NCBI GenBank assembly: GCA_028622995.1
Contig: JAJQJQ010000010.1
Span: 1,860,001 to 1,924,000 of the forward strand
Source of the DNA: Panagrolaimus kolymaensis
Taxonomy: Eukaryota; Nematoda; Chromadorea; Rhabditida; Panagrolaimidae
DNA: 64,000 nt
Reading direction: 5' to 3'
Part shown: positions 22,370 through 32,135 of the stretch, one piece after another
How positions within the stretch are numbered: the first letter of the stretch is position 1
How the letters are laid out: each line of letters starts with the position of its first letter
The notes under the pieces: model-generated
The model's database searches: none
What the model saw: only the letters and a program-made list of their open reading frames with translations
What the model was told of the DNA's origin: nothing
Made by a program: the position numbers and the translations under genes

Positions 22370-23599
22370 TTAATACATAAATACAGTAGTATCAATTGGA
22401 ATTGTTTTTGACTTATTTGGACGTGGTTGAACTGTATTTGAAAATATGAGAAAGCTCATGGGAATAAATAATGAGCCAATAGCAGCAACAATAAGGTAAA
22501 ATGAAAAGGCTAATCTGAAAAAAAGAAAATTACTGTGATTTTTAAAGAAAAAAAGAAAGTTAAAATTTACGTTGTTCTGTTCTCAGACGAAAATCCTGCA
22601 GTAACTTGATCGGGTAATAAAACATTTTTCTGAATGGCGGAATAAAATTGTAAAAGGTAAATAAATATGGCTGCTGAATATGATGAAACTAAAATCATTA
22701 TTTCTTTAAAAATGATTCTTAAAAGATATGGTTTACTCGATAATAAACTCCAAAGATAAATTCCACTTGGACCCAAAATGGTTTTTCTTTCCTTGGCTAC
22801 TGTATTCAACAAAGACACCATGAGTCCAATGAATGACCATAACAAACCCAAAGCAATAAAAAATATTACAAAAGCCCATAAAACTTTATTCATAAATCCG
22901 ACTTTTTGGTTTATTTCATCGTAAACTAAAAAAATTTATTTAATTTAAAAAACAAATCAGTCAATGAATTTTTTACCTGAAAAATACGAATATGAAGGCC
23001 CAAGCCCCCAATCAAGTTGTCTTTCACCATAAAAAAGACCTGAATGAATAAAACTTGATGAAAGTATTTTTCCATTTCTTTCTAACGAGGTCGTATTGAT
23101 CCAATAATCAGTGACCAAGCCAGTTAAAACTAAAGCAAAAACCAAAACATAAACAATCAAACTAAAAAACACTGCAACTCGACGCAATATATTCATTTTC
23201 ATTACATTCGAACGATGTTTAATATTTGCTGCTGCTGTTGTTGCCGCAGATGAAGAAAGGATGCCTCTTCTGATATTGTGTTGTTGAATCTGTCGTCTTC
23301 TTCTATCTTCTTCTTCCAATTCTTTGTGCTCTCCTAAATCACTAAAAAAAATTTAAAGTTTTTTTTTGTAAATTTAACGATTCAAAAGAAAAAAAGGCGG
23401 CCTACTAAAAATATCTGTTGCTGTTGTCTTCCGATGGGTGGCATACGGCACATCGATAACCTGGAGCAACCGAATGAGAAGAAGATGTTCGTCCTGTCAA
23501 TGAGAATATTCTTCCGCTATATCGCTTTTGATTGAAATTTTCAAGGTCTATTAACGACGTCTTATTGTTGCGCCGAGAAATTACCTTCGATTTTTTCAT
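22370..23599 (-). CDS. Clarin-like four-transmembrane protein
   Basis: Four exons on the minus strand (23406-23599, 22977-23341, 22571-22925, 22370-22514) encode 352 residues. The first 100 or so are hydrophilic and basic, then four hydrophobic segments: VFFSLIVYVLVFALVLTGLV, LWAFVIFFIALGLLWSFIGL, IMILVSSYSAAIFIYLLQF and FYLIVAAIGSLFIPMSFLIF. Between segments 1 and 2 is SGLFYGERQLDWGLGPSYSY, matching the clarin extracellular GLF-G-E...GLG signature, and before segment 3 comes LGPSGIYLWSLLSS, close to clarin GPLGLYLLSF. The last two residues are Met-Tyr, as in human clarin-1. Clarins belong to the claudin-like superfamily and act in sensory hair cells and synapses of vertebrates; the nematode role is not established. 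The first 100 residues are an extension relative to roughly 230-residue clarins. Confidence 0.78.
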
Positions 23600-24678
23600 T
23601 TTAGTTTCTCTCTTTTTTTTAAAAATTAAATTAAAGGTGACAAGCAAGGGAAAGAGAAAACGAAAAAACACTAACTTTTTGAGATACCTGACCCATGGTC
23701 AAAATAAATTTTAATTGCATTTTCCATTTTTGTTTTTCCTTTTTTTACTTTACTTTTAATTTTAAAACATTCTTTAAAGAAAAATTTAATAAAATGCATT
23801 TCAAATATTCAACAAAAAAAATGAAAGAAATTCTATCACACGAGATTCGTTTTTCCTTGTAAGTAAAAGCGACGCTACGGAAGCCATATAAAAAAGAAAA
23901 GAAGAAAGAATGCATTAAACCAAAAACAACATGTTCAAAAAAACTTAAGATGCAATCCTCATGTCTTAACCTTCTTATGAATTTTATTTTTGGTGTTTTT
24001 GAGTACATATACTTTTTTGGCCACAAGGCATTTATTTTATTTTTTTAAGTTCTTCCCTTCTATTTATTTTTTTGGCTATGAAGAAGACGAAAAATAAAGG
24101 GTCTATCTTCTAACGCAATGGGTCTCTCTCTCTTCTTTCTTCTTTTTTTATTTTATTTTGCAAATAAGTGGTAGTAGCTGACGGGCAATAGTTCCGTCGC
24201 GAATGTATGAGAGAGTGAGGCTGCAGAATTATCGAACAAAAACTTACATTCCAGAAAAATTTTATCGGTTTTTTTCGTGCAAATTTTTTTGGCATTTATA
24301 GAATTTATTTTGACTAAGTTAAAGAAATCATTAAGTAAAGATTAAAGTTTTTTATATAAACCAAAGTTTAATTTCATTTTTGTTAAGTTAATATTTTGAG
24401 AAAGAAAAACATTTATTTGTCAATGAAATTTATCGTTTATAGTTCTTTCTAAAAAAATTATAGTTTGGCTTTTTTAATTGATTATTTGTATATTTTTGTT
24501 ATTTCATAGTCAACGACGCGTTCGTAATAAATATCGCGACGAAAACAAAAGTTTTTTAATATTAAAAAATCGAATGATTCATCGTTTTATTTTGCAATTT
24601 GCTTCCGAAACAAACTCTCGCTTTTATTCAATGTATTTAATTTTACTCTAAAATAAGCAACAGATATTTATTGTAAAA
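23600..24678. other. Divergent promoter region between clarin and intersectin
   Basis: About 1.1 kb separates the two divergent start codons. It is AT-rich with one GC-richer island at about 24515-24545 (CAACGACGCGTTCGTAATAA) some 150 bp upstream of the intersectin ATG. No coding exon is supported; frames at 23745-24026 and 24110-24295 have no splice partners. Confidence 0.45.
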
Positions 24679-27600
24679 ATGGTGGATCCATGGGTAATTA
24701 CTTCATTGGAGTTTACGCAAGCTGAATCTCAATTTAATAATTTATTTCCCCAAAATGGTTATGTTAATGGTGCTCAAGTACGTGAATTATTTATGAAATC
24801 TCAACTTTCTGCTCAAATTCTTGCACAAGTATGTTTCTTTATAAAAAAATTAAACCACAAAAACTTAATTTGAAATTTAAGATATGGGCATTATCCGATG
24901 TAAATCGAGATGGTAAAATGGATAAATATGAATTTGCTATAGCAATGACATTAATTCGAAGATGCATGGGTGGAATGCCATTACCTCCAACTCTTCCACC
25001 TTCATTGAGAAGCATCATCCCTCCAATAGGCCAACAAGCTCCAATGATTCTTTCAAGACCTCCTTCAGGTCCTCCAATAATGCCAAATTCATATTCATCC
25101 GGTCCTTCCGCTTCACTTAAACAATGCACAGATTGGTCACTGTCATTACCATCTAAAAACAAATATCGCCAGCAATTTTATAATAATGATAAACAAAATA
25201 TTGGGTTAATGAGTGGAGTTCAAGCAAGATATATATTATCACAAACTGGTTTACCCACTCCAATTTTGGCCGATGTTTGGAATTTATCAGATGTTAATAA
25301 AGATGGATCTTTATCTCCTGATGAATTTTGCGTTGCCATGCATCTCATTGATATGCATAAAATGGGATATGCTTTACCTAAAGAACTTCCACCCGAACTT
25401 CTTGATCTCTTTCCAAATGCTCGAAGATTAAGCAATGATTCACCATCCCTTGGTGGAGGTGCTGGTGCTGGAAAGAAAGCCTCATATGAAGATAAATTTA
25501 TGGATAGTTATCAACGAGGTCAGGCTGAATTAGAAAGGCGTCGACAAATTGCAAGAGAAGAAGTAAGCTCGAAAAATGCTTGAAATAATATAATACTAAA
25601 TTGTTTAATTTTGTAGGAAGAAAGACTTCGAGCAGAATCAGAAAGACGAGAAAATGAAGAAAGAGAAATAAGAGAACGTGAACGTCAAGAAATTGAACGA
25701 CGACGAGAAGCAGAACGTGAAGCTGAACGGCAAAAAGAGTTGGAGCGTGAAAGAGCTCGACAAGAAGAAGAAGCAAAATTATTTGCTGAAAGAGAAGCAA
25801 TTCGAAAGAAATTAGAAGATGAAAGAATGAAGGAATTAGAAAAAATTCGAATCCGAGAATTGGAAAATCAAAAGGAAACTGAAGGAGAAAAAACAGCCCA
25901 AATTCAGCAACGATTAAAAAATATGTCATTCCAACTTCAAGCCCTTCAAGAAAAATCTGATTCATTAAATAATGAAGTTACAAAAGCCCGAGATGAAATT
26001 ATTGCTATTACTTCTGAAATAGAAGGTATGCGAGCTCAACGAGATGAAAAATTAGCCCTCATGAATCAAATGCAACAACAACATCAACAGGTAAAAAAAA
26101 AATTATTGCATCGTATTTACAAATAAAACCTTTTTTCAGATATCCATTCAATGTGAACGTGTTTCACATGAACATCTTCAACTTCAATCAGAATGCAGAT
26201 TATCTTTAAATAGAGCGGAAGAAATAGAACAGTTACGTAAAGTTATTGTTGAAAGAAATGAAGAAATTGGAAAGGTTGCAGAAGAAATAAAATCCATTCA
26301 AGAAGGATTTGAATCACAAGAAAAAGCTGTGGATGACGTAAGGGCTTTAATATTAGTGAAATTAATAATATTCGTGGATTTTTAGAATCGACCTGAATTT
26401 GAAAAATCAAATGAAGAGTTTGCTAAAGAAGTCGAAGAATATAATGAAATGGCTCGACGCGCCATGGCCCTTCAAGATAAATTGCGTCAAAAGGCCGCAG
26501 AAAAAGCAAGAGCTTCATTCATTGAAAAACAAGCAAGTTTTCCAACTCCCAATGATTTTCAAAAGCAAGCTAGCTTTTCAAATTCAACAAACGAATTTCA
26601 AAAGCAACCAAGTTTTCCAACTTCAAGTGATTTTCCCCGTCAATACGAATTTCCCGCTGATGCGTTTGATGATGCATTTGGTTCTTCAAAAATTATTTCT
26701 CCAACTAAAACAGAAACAAGCGCTTTTATTGCTTCAAATGTTGAACCACCACAATCAACTCATTCACCAACAACAAATAATGGATTTGAAAGTGCATTTG
26801 CATCTTCAATAAATCCAACTGCTGCAGTAGCTACTCCAGCTGCAACCAAATATCGTGCCCTTTATAAATTTCTTGCTCGTTCTGATGATGAATTGACTCT
26901 ACAACCTGGTGATGAAATTCTTGTTTTCGATAGTCAAAATGGAACAGAACCTGGATGGCTTGCAGGACAAATTCGAGGAAAAGTTGGATGGTTTCCAGCT
27001 GCCTTTGCTGAACCTATAGTTGCAAACAAAAAACAATCTATTCCTAGTTTGGTCACTTCACCATCCTCTGAACCTTTGGCAATTATTAAAGAAGAACCAA
27101 ATGAAAAAGAAAGTGATGGATTTGCAGCTTTTGGAAACCATGGAAGTGGTGGACCTATTGGAAATTATGATATTCCGCCTGTCCTTTCACTTTATGATAA
27201 ACCACCAATCGAAGAAGTTTCTTCTCCAATTAAAGAAGCTCCCGCTGCAACTACAACAACCACAACTCTTCCAGCTTATGATGCTCCACCAGGCGATGTA
27301 CCAACAAATAATACAAATGAAAAAGTTATTGCAGTTGGTACAGCCCTTTATCGATGGAATGCTCAAAAGGAAGGCGATTTACCATTTTCTAAAGGAGATG
27401 AAATTGAAATCTTAGAACAAGCTGAAATGAAATGGCGTGGTCGATTAATTTCAAATAGAAGCGTACAAGGATGGTTCCCAAAAAGTTATGTAAAAATTAG
27501 TGATAAATCTCCAGCAGCTCAAACTCCCACAGAACTTTCTTCACCATTGAAAGATGGAACAAATGGAGCTCCAAGTGGAGATGGAGAATGGTTTGTTGCA

Positions 27601-27759
27601 TTATGGGCTTTTGAAGCTATTGAAACTACCGATTTATCAATTAAACCTGGTGATAAGATTTGGGTTATTGATAGACAAGAACAATGGTGGAAAGGAGTCC
27701 TAAATGGTCAAACCGGAATATTCCCATCAACTTATGTCGAAAAAGCTTCTAGTTTATAA
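24679..27759 (+). CDS. itsn-1: Intersectin-type endocytic scaffold (2 EH, coiled coil, 3 SH3)
   Basis: Five exons (24679-24828, 24882-25562, 25617-26090, 26140-26337, 26386-27759) encode 957-958 residues. EH domain 1 (about 5-95) contains IWALSDVNRDGKMDKYEFAI and EH2 (about 140-235) VWNLSDVNKDGSLSPDEFCV, each with an EF-hand-like calcium loop. A long charged coiled coil (about 270-540, rich in E, R and Q) follows, then three SH3 domains: YRALYKFLARSDDELTLQPG (EPGWL, SH3A-like), ALYRWNAQKEGDLPFSKGDE (SH3C-like) and FVALWAFEAIETTDLSIKPG (SH3D-like). A 13-residue QKQ(A/P)SF repeat occurs three times near 549-588, followed by FDDAF, matching the F-x-D-x-F AP2-ear motif. There is no DH-PH-C2 tail. 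Intersectins link AP2, Eps15, dynamin and synaptojanin at endocytic sites. Five SH3 domains are usual, so this copy is reduced. Confidence 0.92.
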
Positions 27760-28264
27760 TAAAAATTTTACTTATTTTGCAATTTTGCTATATAACTTAT
27801 TATTTTCCTATTTTGTTATATTTATATAACTGCTATTAAAATTTTCTGAAAAAGATGAAAGAGATAAAGATTTCTATTAAAATAATTGGTTAATGTTTTC
27901 TTCGAATTTGCAAAACAAAATAATAAAATAATTTATCAAAACATTTACAAAGTTACTTGGAAATAAAAAATATATGGTTACTTTTATCTTTGGTTATGAC
28001 AAAAAAGCATATTAGTTTTTGATTAATAAATATTTAAAATTTAACAATATTGAAGCAATTATTGAAACTCTTTTCATCCCTCAAAAAAATTATCAATGTT
28101 TGAAGCAAATACATACATACTTGCATTTTTTAAAAGGCCTCCAAATTTTTGGCATAATGTTTCATATTGACATTATAACTTTCTCGAAATTTTTACTTTT
28201 CCTAGGTTTTGCTTCTTTCATCAGCTGTCTTCTTTCTTTTTTTAGAAATTTTCAATTTCCGATC
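27760..28264. other. Intergenic, no gene seen
   Basis: About 500 bp of AT-rich DNA hold the intersectin 3' end and the promoter of the mitochondrial DnaJ gene. An open stretch upstream of and in frame with the DnaJ ATG (from 28019) is not needed, because the ATG at 28265 begins a good mitochondrial presequence. A polypyrimidine-AG (TTTTTTTAG at about 28240) shortly before that ATG could be a trans-splice acceptor. Confidence 0.45.
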
Positions 28265-30295
28265 ATGAATGTGTTACGCGGTGCTATAATCCAGACTGCT
28301 TCACATGTTTCTAAAGCAGGATGTAATAGATCAACGGTATGCAGCAGAAGATTAATTGCTCTTACATCATCTTCAACATTTACATGTAAGTTTTTCATTT
28401 TTACGTTTTTTCAAAACTAATGCTTTCACCACTTTTATAGCAAAAAGATCAATCCATTTTTCATCTTCATCAAATGCAAAAGATTATTATAAAATTTTGG
28501 GTGTTAAACGTGATGCTAAAGAAAAAGAAATCAAAAAAGCTTATTATGAGGTAAGTTACTTTGTTGAATTTACATTTGTCTTACAATACAATTCATCTTC
28601 ATTTTTTAGCTTGCGAAAAAGTACCATCCTGATGTGAACAAAGAAAAAGAAGCAGCTCAAAAGTTTCAAGAATTATCAGAAGCTTATGAAGTACGTTTTG
28701 TTTTAGCTTTATCCATCTATATTCTGCGTTTCAGACTCTAAGTGATACAGACAAAAGAGCAAGTTATGATCAAGGTGGACAAACCAGCAATGCAAATAAC
28801 TTTGGTGGATGGCAATATCAATCATCTCGTTCAGCAGAAGATATCTTTCGTTCTATGTTTGGTAACTTGAATATGGATCCTTTTGGAGGAGCTTTTGCTG
28901 AATCTGCTGCTGGCTTTGGTGCATCCGAAGAAATATTAGTGAATTTATCATTTGAAGAAGCTGCTCGTGGTGCTGTTAAAAATATAACATACAATGCTAT
29001 TGATAACTGTATTAAATGCAGCGGATCAGGAGTGGAGCTTGGTTATAAGAAGGTTTAAAGCAACTTTTTCTTTTCATCTATATATTACTTATTTTAAGGT
29101 TTCTTGTCCTTATTGTAATGGAACTGGTGTCGTTTCTTCCAACCGTGGAGGATTTTACTTTCAATCCACATGTGTCAGATGTCGAGGTAGCGGAAGCTTT
29201 AACAAAAATCCTTGCATAGAATGTGAAGGTCATGGTCAAAGTGTGCAACGCCGAAGCTCAAGTGTACAAGTTCCTGCTGGGGTCGCAAATGGTCAACGTC
29301 TTCGTTTATCTATTGGAAAGGTATGATATTTTTTTTGTTGCTTACATTATATGCTTTTTATTTTAGAACACTGTTTACTTGTTATTAAATGTTACTGAAT
29401 CATTAATTCATCGTCGAGAAAATTATGATATACATACAGATGTTGAAGTCAGTATTGCTCAAGCTGTTTTGGGTGGCACGGTTAAAGTTCCTGGCATCTA
29501 TGAAGATACAAATATTTCAATTCGACCTGGTACAAGCTCTCATACCGAATACATGCTTCAAGAACGTGGTATTAAACGATTAGAACATGCTGGAAGTGGA
29601 AATCAACATATTCATGTTAAAATTCGAGTACCAAAGTAAGCTACCGCGTTTTTTGCTTATTGTAATAACCTCTCTTTTTCAGGAGACTTACTGAACGTCA
29701 AAAAGCATTGATGCAAGCATGGGCTGAATTAGAAACAGATGCTAGTGGAACTGTTAATAACGTTAATAAGACTGTCGATGGTAAGTAATTTTTTGATACC
29801 AAAGAGGAAGCTGCTGGCCTTTAAGATTTATTTCGGTAATGGAGAAAGTTTTAACCATGTATTTATTAACAGCAGTTTCCTCTTAACTTTTACCTAAATA
29901 ATCTTCAATTATTTAGGTAAAACGAAAACTGAAAAAGCTGAAAAACCTATTGAAAGTGATAGTAATAAAGAAGATGATAGCATTCTTAATCGTGTTAAAC
30001 GTGCCTTATTTGGTTAATCTTTTACTCTAGGGTAATTTCTTTTTTTTAATTAAGGCTCGCATTTAAAGTTATTTATGACTATTTTTAGTTATAAATGGGG
30101 TTCATAATTCAACTCTTACTTTATTAAACTAATTATGTTTCATTTTCAGGGTTGAAAGAATCAAAAGATGTTAAAACTAACAAGCTGATGCGGGAGCTGA
30201 GACGTGTTTTGTATGAGGAAACTTCTGGTGCTGATCTTGTTCAAAAAGAAACTAAAGAATCGACCGAAAAAGTATCAACTTCGTCTTCTGTTTAG
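28265..30295 (+). CDS. dnj-10: Mitochondrial DnaJ/Hsp40 TID1 (DNAJA3) homologue, two C-terminal isoforms
   Basis: Exons 28265-28385, 28441-28550, 28610-28690, 28735-29052, 29099-29320, 29367-29635, 29683-29780 and 29917 onward. A basic Ser/Arg-rich presequence precedes a J domain ([20 protein letters not shown] ... KKYHPDVN with the HPD motif), a G/F-type linker and a zinc domain with four C-x-x-C-x-G-x-G repeats: [32 protein letters not shown]. The client-binding C-terminal domain follows. The protein works with mitochondrial Hsp70. The last exon can read to a stop at 30017 (ending VKRALFG) or splice at a GT donor at 30013 to an acceptor at 30149, adding 48 residues ([20 protein letters not shown] and beyond) to a stop at 30295. 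Both are in frame, resembling the short and long TID1 forms of mammals. The symbol is by likely orthology to C. elegans dnj-10. Confidence 0.93.
29802..29884 (+). other. Intronic stem-loop in the DnaJ gene
   Basis: Within the intron 29781-29916, AAGAGGAAGCTGCTG (29802-29816) pairs over 15 consecutive positions with CAGCAGTTTCCTCTT (29870-29884), with a single G-U pair. The loop is 53 nt. Such a long GC-containing stem is unlikely by chance in a 136-nt AT-rich intron. It brings the donor and the branch/acceptor region together, and an alternative AG (TTATTAACAG at 29871) lies at the stem base. A splicing role is inferred. Confidence 0.6.
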
Positions 30296-30658
30296 CTTGC
30301 AACATTTTAGCTCTCTTTTGTTCTTTGAAATTGTAGCTTTTAGTATAACTTTATTATTATTAGATATCATGTTATTGTTAATTTTTATTAGATATGTTAG
30401 TGTTGATAATAAACTTTATTTTGGTTCTTTTTTGTTTGTTTTTATATAGCGACGAGACACAGAGGAATGGCTTGAGGCTATATGTTTGGTTTGGATGGTG
30501 AAAAGCTTGAACATAATGGTGATAGTAAATAAAACTTAAATAATAATAACGGCCTTTTTTTTTTGGATTAACTAAAGTCTTTTGAATAATTTTTGCGCTC
30601 GTTTAACCTCAAACCAATCCTCATGCAAATATAATAAACAAGAAAAGTAATAACAAAA
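30296..30658. other. Convergent 3' spacer
   Basis: About 360 bp between the convergent DnaJ (+) and bZIP (-) stops. AATAAA-like signals occur near 30411 and 30527 on the plus strand. No other feature is seen. Confidence 0.5.
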
Positions 30659-31603
30659 TTATTGAATAGGTAAACCGAGTTTTTTTCGAAGATCATTGAT
30701 TTCATTTTGATAACCAACAACTAATTGCTTTAATTCACTATTATGTTTATCAAGCTTTTGCATGTCTGCTCTTGTTGAATGGATTCTAAAAAAGAAGTTT
30801 CATATGTAAAAGAGTTGCATGGTTCAGCAAGTAATGTAACTTTATAATTATTTATAATGAAAAAACGTACATGGTTTTCTTTTTTTCACGATAACGAGCG
30901 GCAGCCACTTTATTTTGTTCTCTTTTTCGCATCATTGATAATGCTAATTGCGTGGTATCTTCTCCTGCTACAAGATCATCCAAAGTCTTATTAATAGACA
31001 AATTATTGGTTGATGGTGAACTAATATTAGCATTGGTGGGAGATGCAGATTGGAAATTTCCCATTGGCCTAAAATTTGACATACTTCTTAAAATTGTAAT
31101 ATAAAAGCTTGTTTGTTGTTATTTACTTTAATCGACATTCTTCGCAATTTTTCTTGAGTAATAAATGTTCACATTCAGCACTAATTTCGTCATAAATGCG
31201 TTTCACTGGATCTCGGTCTTCCTCTGCTATGACATATTTGTCTGGACATTGGCCGCTATTAAGGTTCAAAGGTTGTGAATCATAATTTGTTGATGTTGTA
31301 AAACATTGATTATACGTTTGGTCGTGGCACATATGATCATCATTGTTTTCATTATAAAAGCAGCCACCATAATAATTTTGGGCATTATTATTTTGTGAAT
31401 AATCAGGAATGTAAGAATAATCTTGACCATAAGCTGTTGTACCTTCAATGTCAGGAACATGGTCACATAAATCGCTACTATGAGGATAAGTCATTCTAAA
31501 ACAATAACAAAAGCTATTATCGCTAATTTTTAATTACTTATAAAATAAATTACCCTCGTTGTCCATGATAACATGGAGTATAAAAAGTATTACTATCATA
31601 CAT
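30659..31603 (-). CDS. ATF4-like bZIP transcription factor
   Basis: Four exons on the minus strand (31554-31603, 31127-31495, 30871-31086, 30659-30785) encode 253 residues. The start is the ATG at 31603, whose exon joins in frame to the next (CYHGQRGMTYPHSSDLCDHV). The N-terminal 170 residues are Asn/Tyr/Asp-rich, as in acidic activation regions. The basic region RKREQNKVAAARYREKKK carries the N-x-x-A-A-x-x-(S/Y)-R signature with the tyrosine variant used by ATF4/ATF5 factors (EQNKxAAxRYRxKKR). A short leucine zipper follows (MQKLDKHNSELKQLVVGYQN to DLRKKLG). ATF4 proteins mediate the integrated stress response and amino-acid control in the nucleus. C. elegans atf-4 or atf-5 is the likely counterpart, but which one is undecided. 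A possible upstream ORF is listed separately. Confidence 0.87.
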
Positions 31604-32135
31604 TTAAAAAATGGCAAATATTAAAGAAAAATTTACCCTGCCTCTTTTTCCAACACAGCAGCGACCTAACTAAAAGGACTGAATGAACACGCCTGCCTGC
31701 CTTCTTTTTTTTTGGTTTCTCTTTGCATAGGTCTTATTTTTATATTTGAAAAAAAGAGGCCTTATCGATTTTTTATTTTGCATTTAAGCATTTTATGTGT
31801 GCGCTTAGTTCTTTTTTTCTCTAACAGGTCTGTCTTTTCCTTCTTCTTTTTTTTTGCAGTGGGAAACGACGTAAAACGTAGGAGCAAAGGTTGGCTGTTG
31901 TTGTTGCTTAAAATTTTTACTGAACACAAAATAGAAAAGAAAGTGAGTGGCCACAATAAAAAAAGTGAAAGTAAATAATGAATTTAATTTTATTTATTTT
32001 TTAACCCATACAAAAGATAACAAAAAACAAATCAACTAAATTAAAATACTACCCTTTTTTGTTGCATAAATTAATCATGAGATCAAAATGAAAGTTAGCA
32101 CAATTTTTTAAATAAAATAATAATTATATTATTGT
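31604..32135. other. bZIP promoter and 5' leader, 3' end of DUF1647-like gene
   Basis: About 530 bp. On the minus strand immediately upstream of the bZIP ATG are at least two short upstream open frames (see 31666-31728). No other coding stretch is supported; the plus frame at 31712-31978 is low complexity. Confidence 0.4.
31666..31728 (-). promoter_or_regulatory. Candidate upstream ORF of the ATF4-like gene
   Basis: On the minus strand an ATG at 31728 opens a 20-codon frame (MQRETKKKEGRQACSFSPFS) that stops at 31666, 62 nt before the main ATG at 31603. Uninterrupted upstream ORFs are how ATF4 translation is controlled under eIF2 phosphorylation. Whether the transcript leader includes this segment is not known: trans-splicing or a start closer to 31603 would remove it. 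Confidence 0.35.

Noticed and set aside
25498..25965. 155-codon minus-strand leucine-rich frame
   Set aside because: Antisense shadow of the Glu/Arg-rich coiled coil of intersectin; the minus translation of such sequence is always Leu/Phe-rich.
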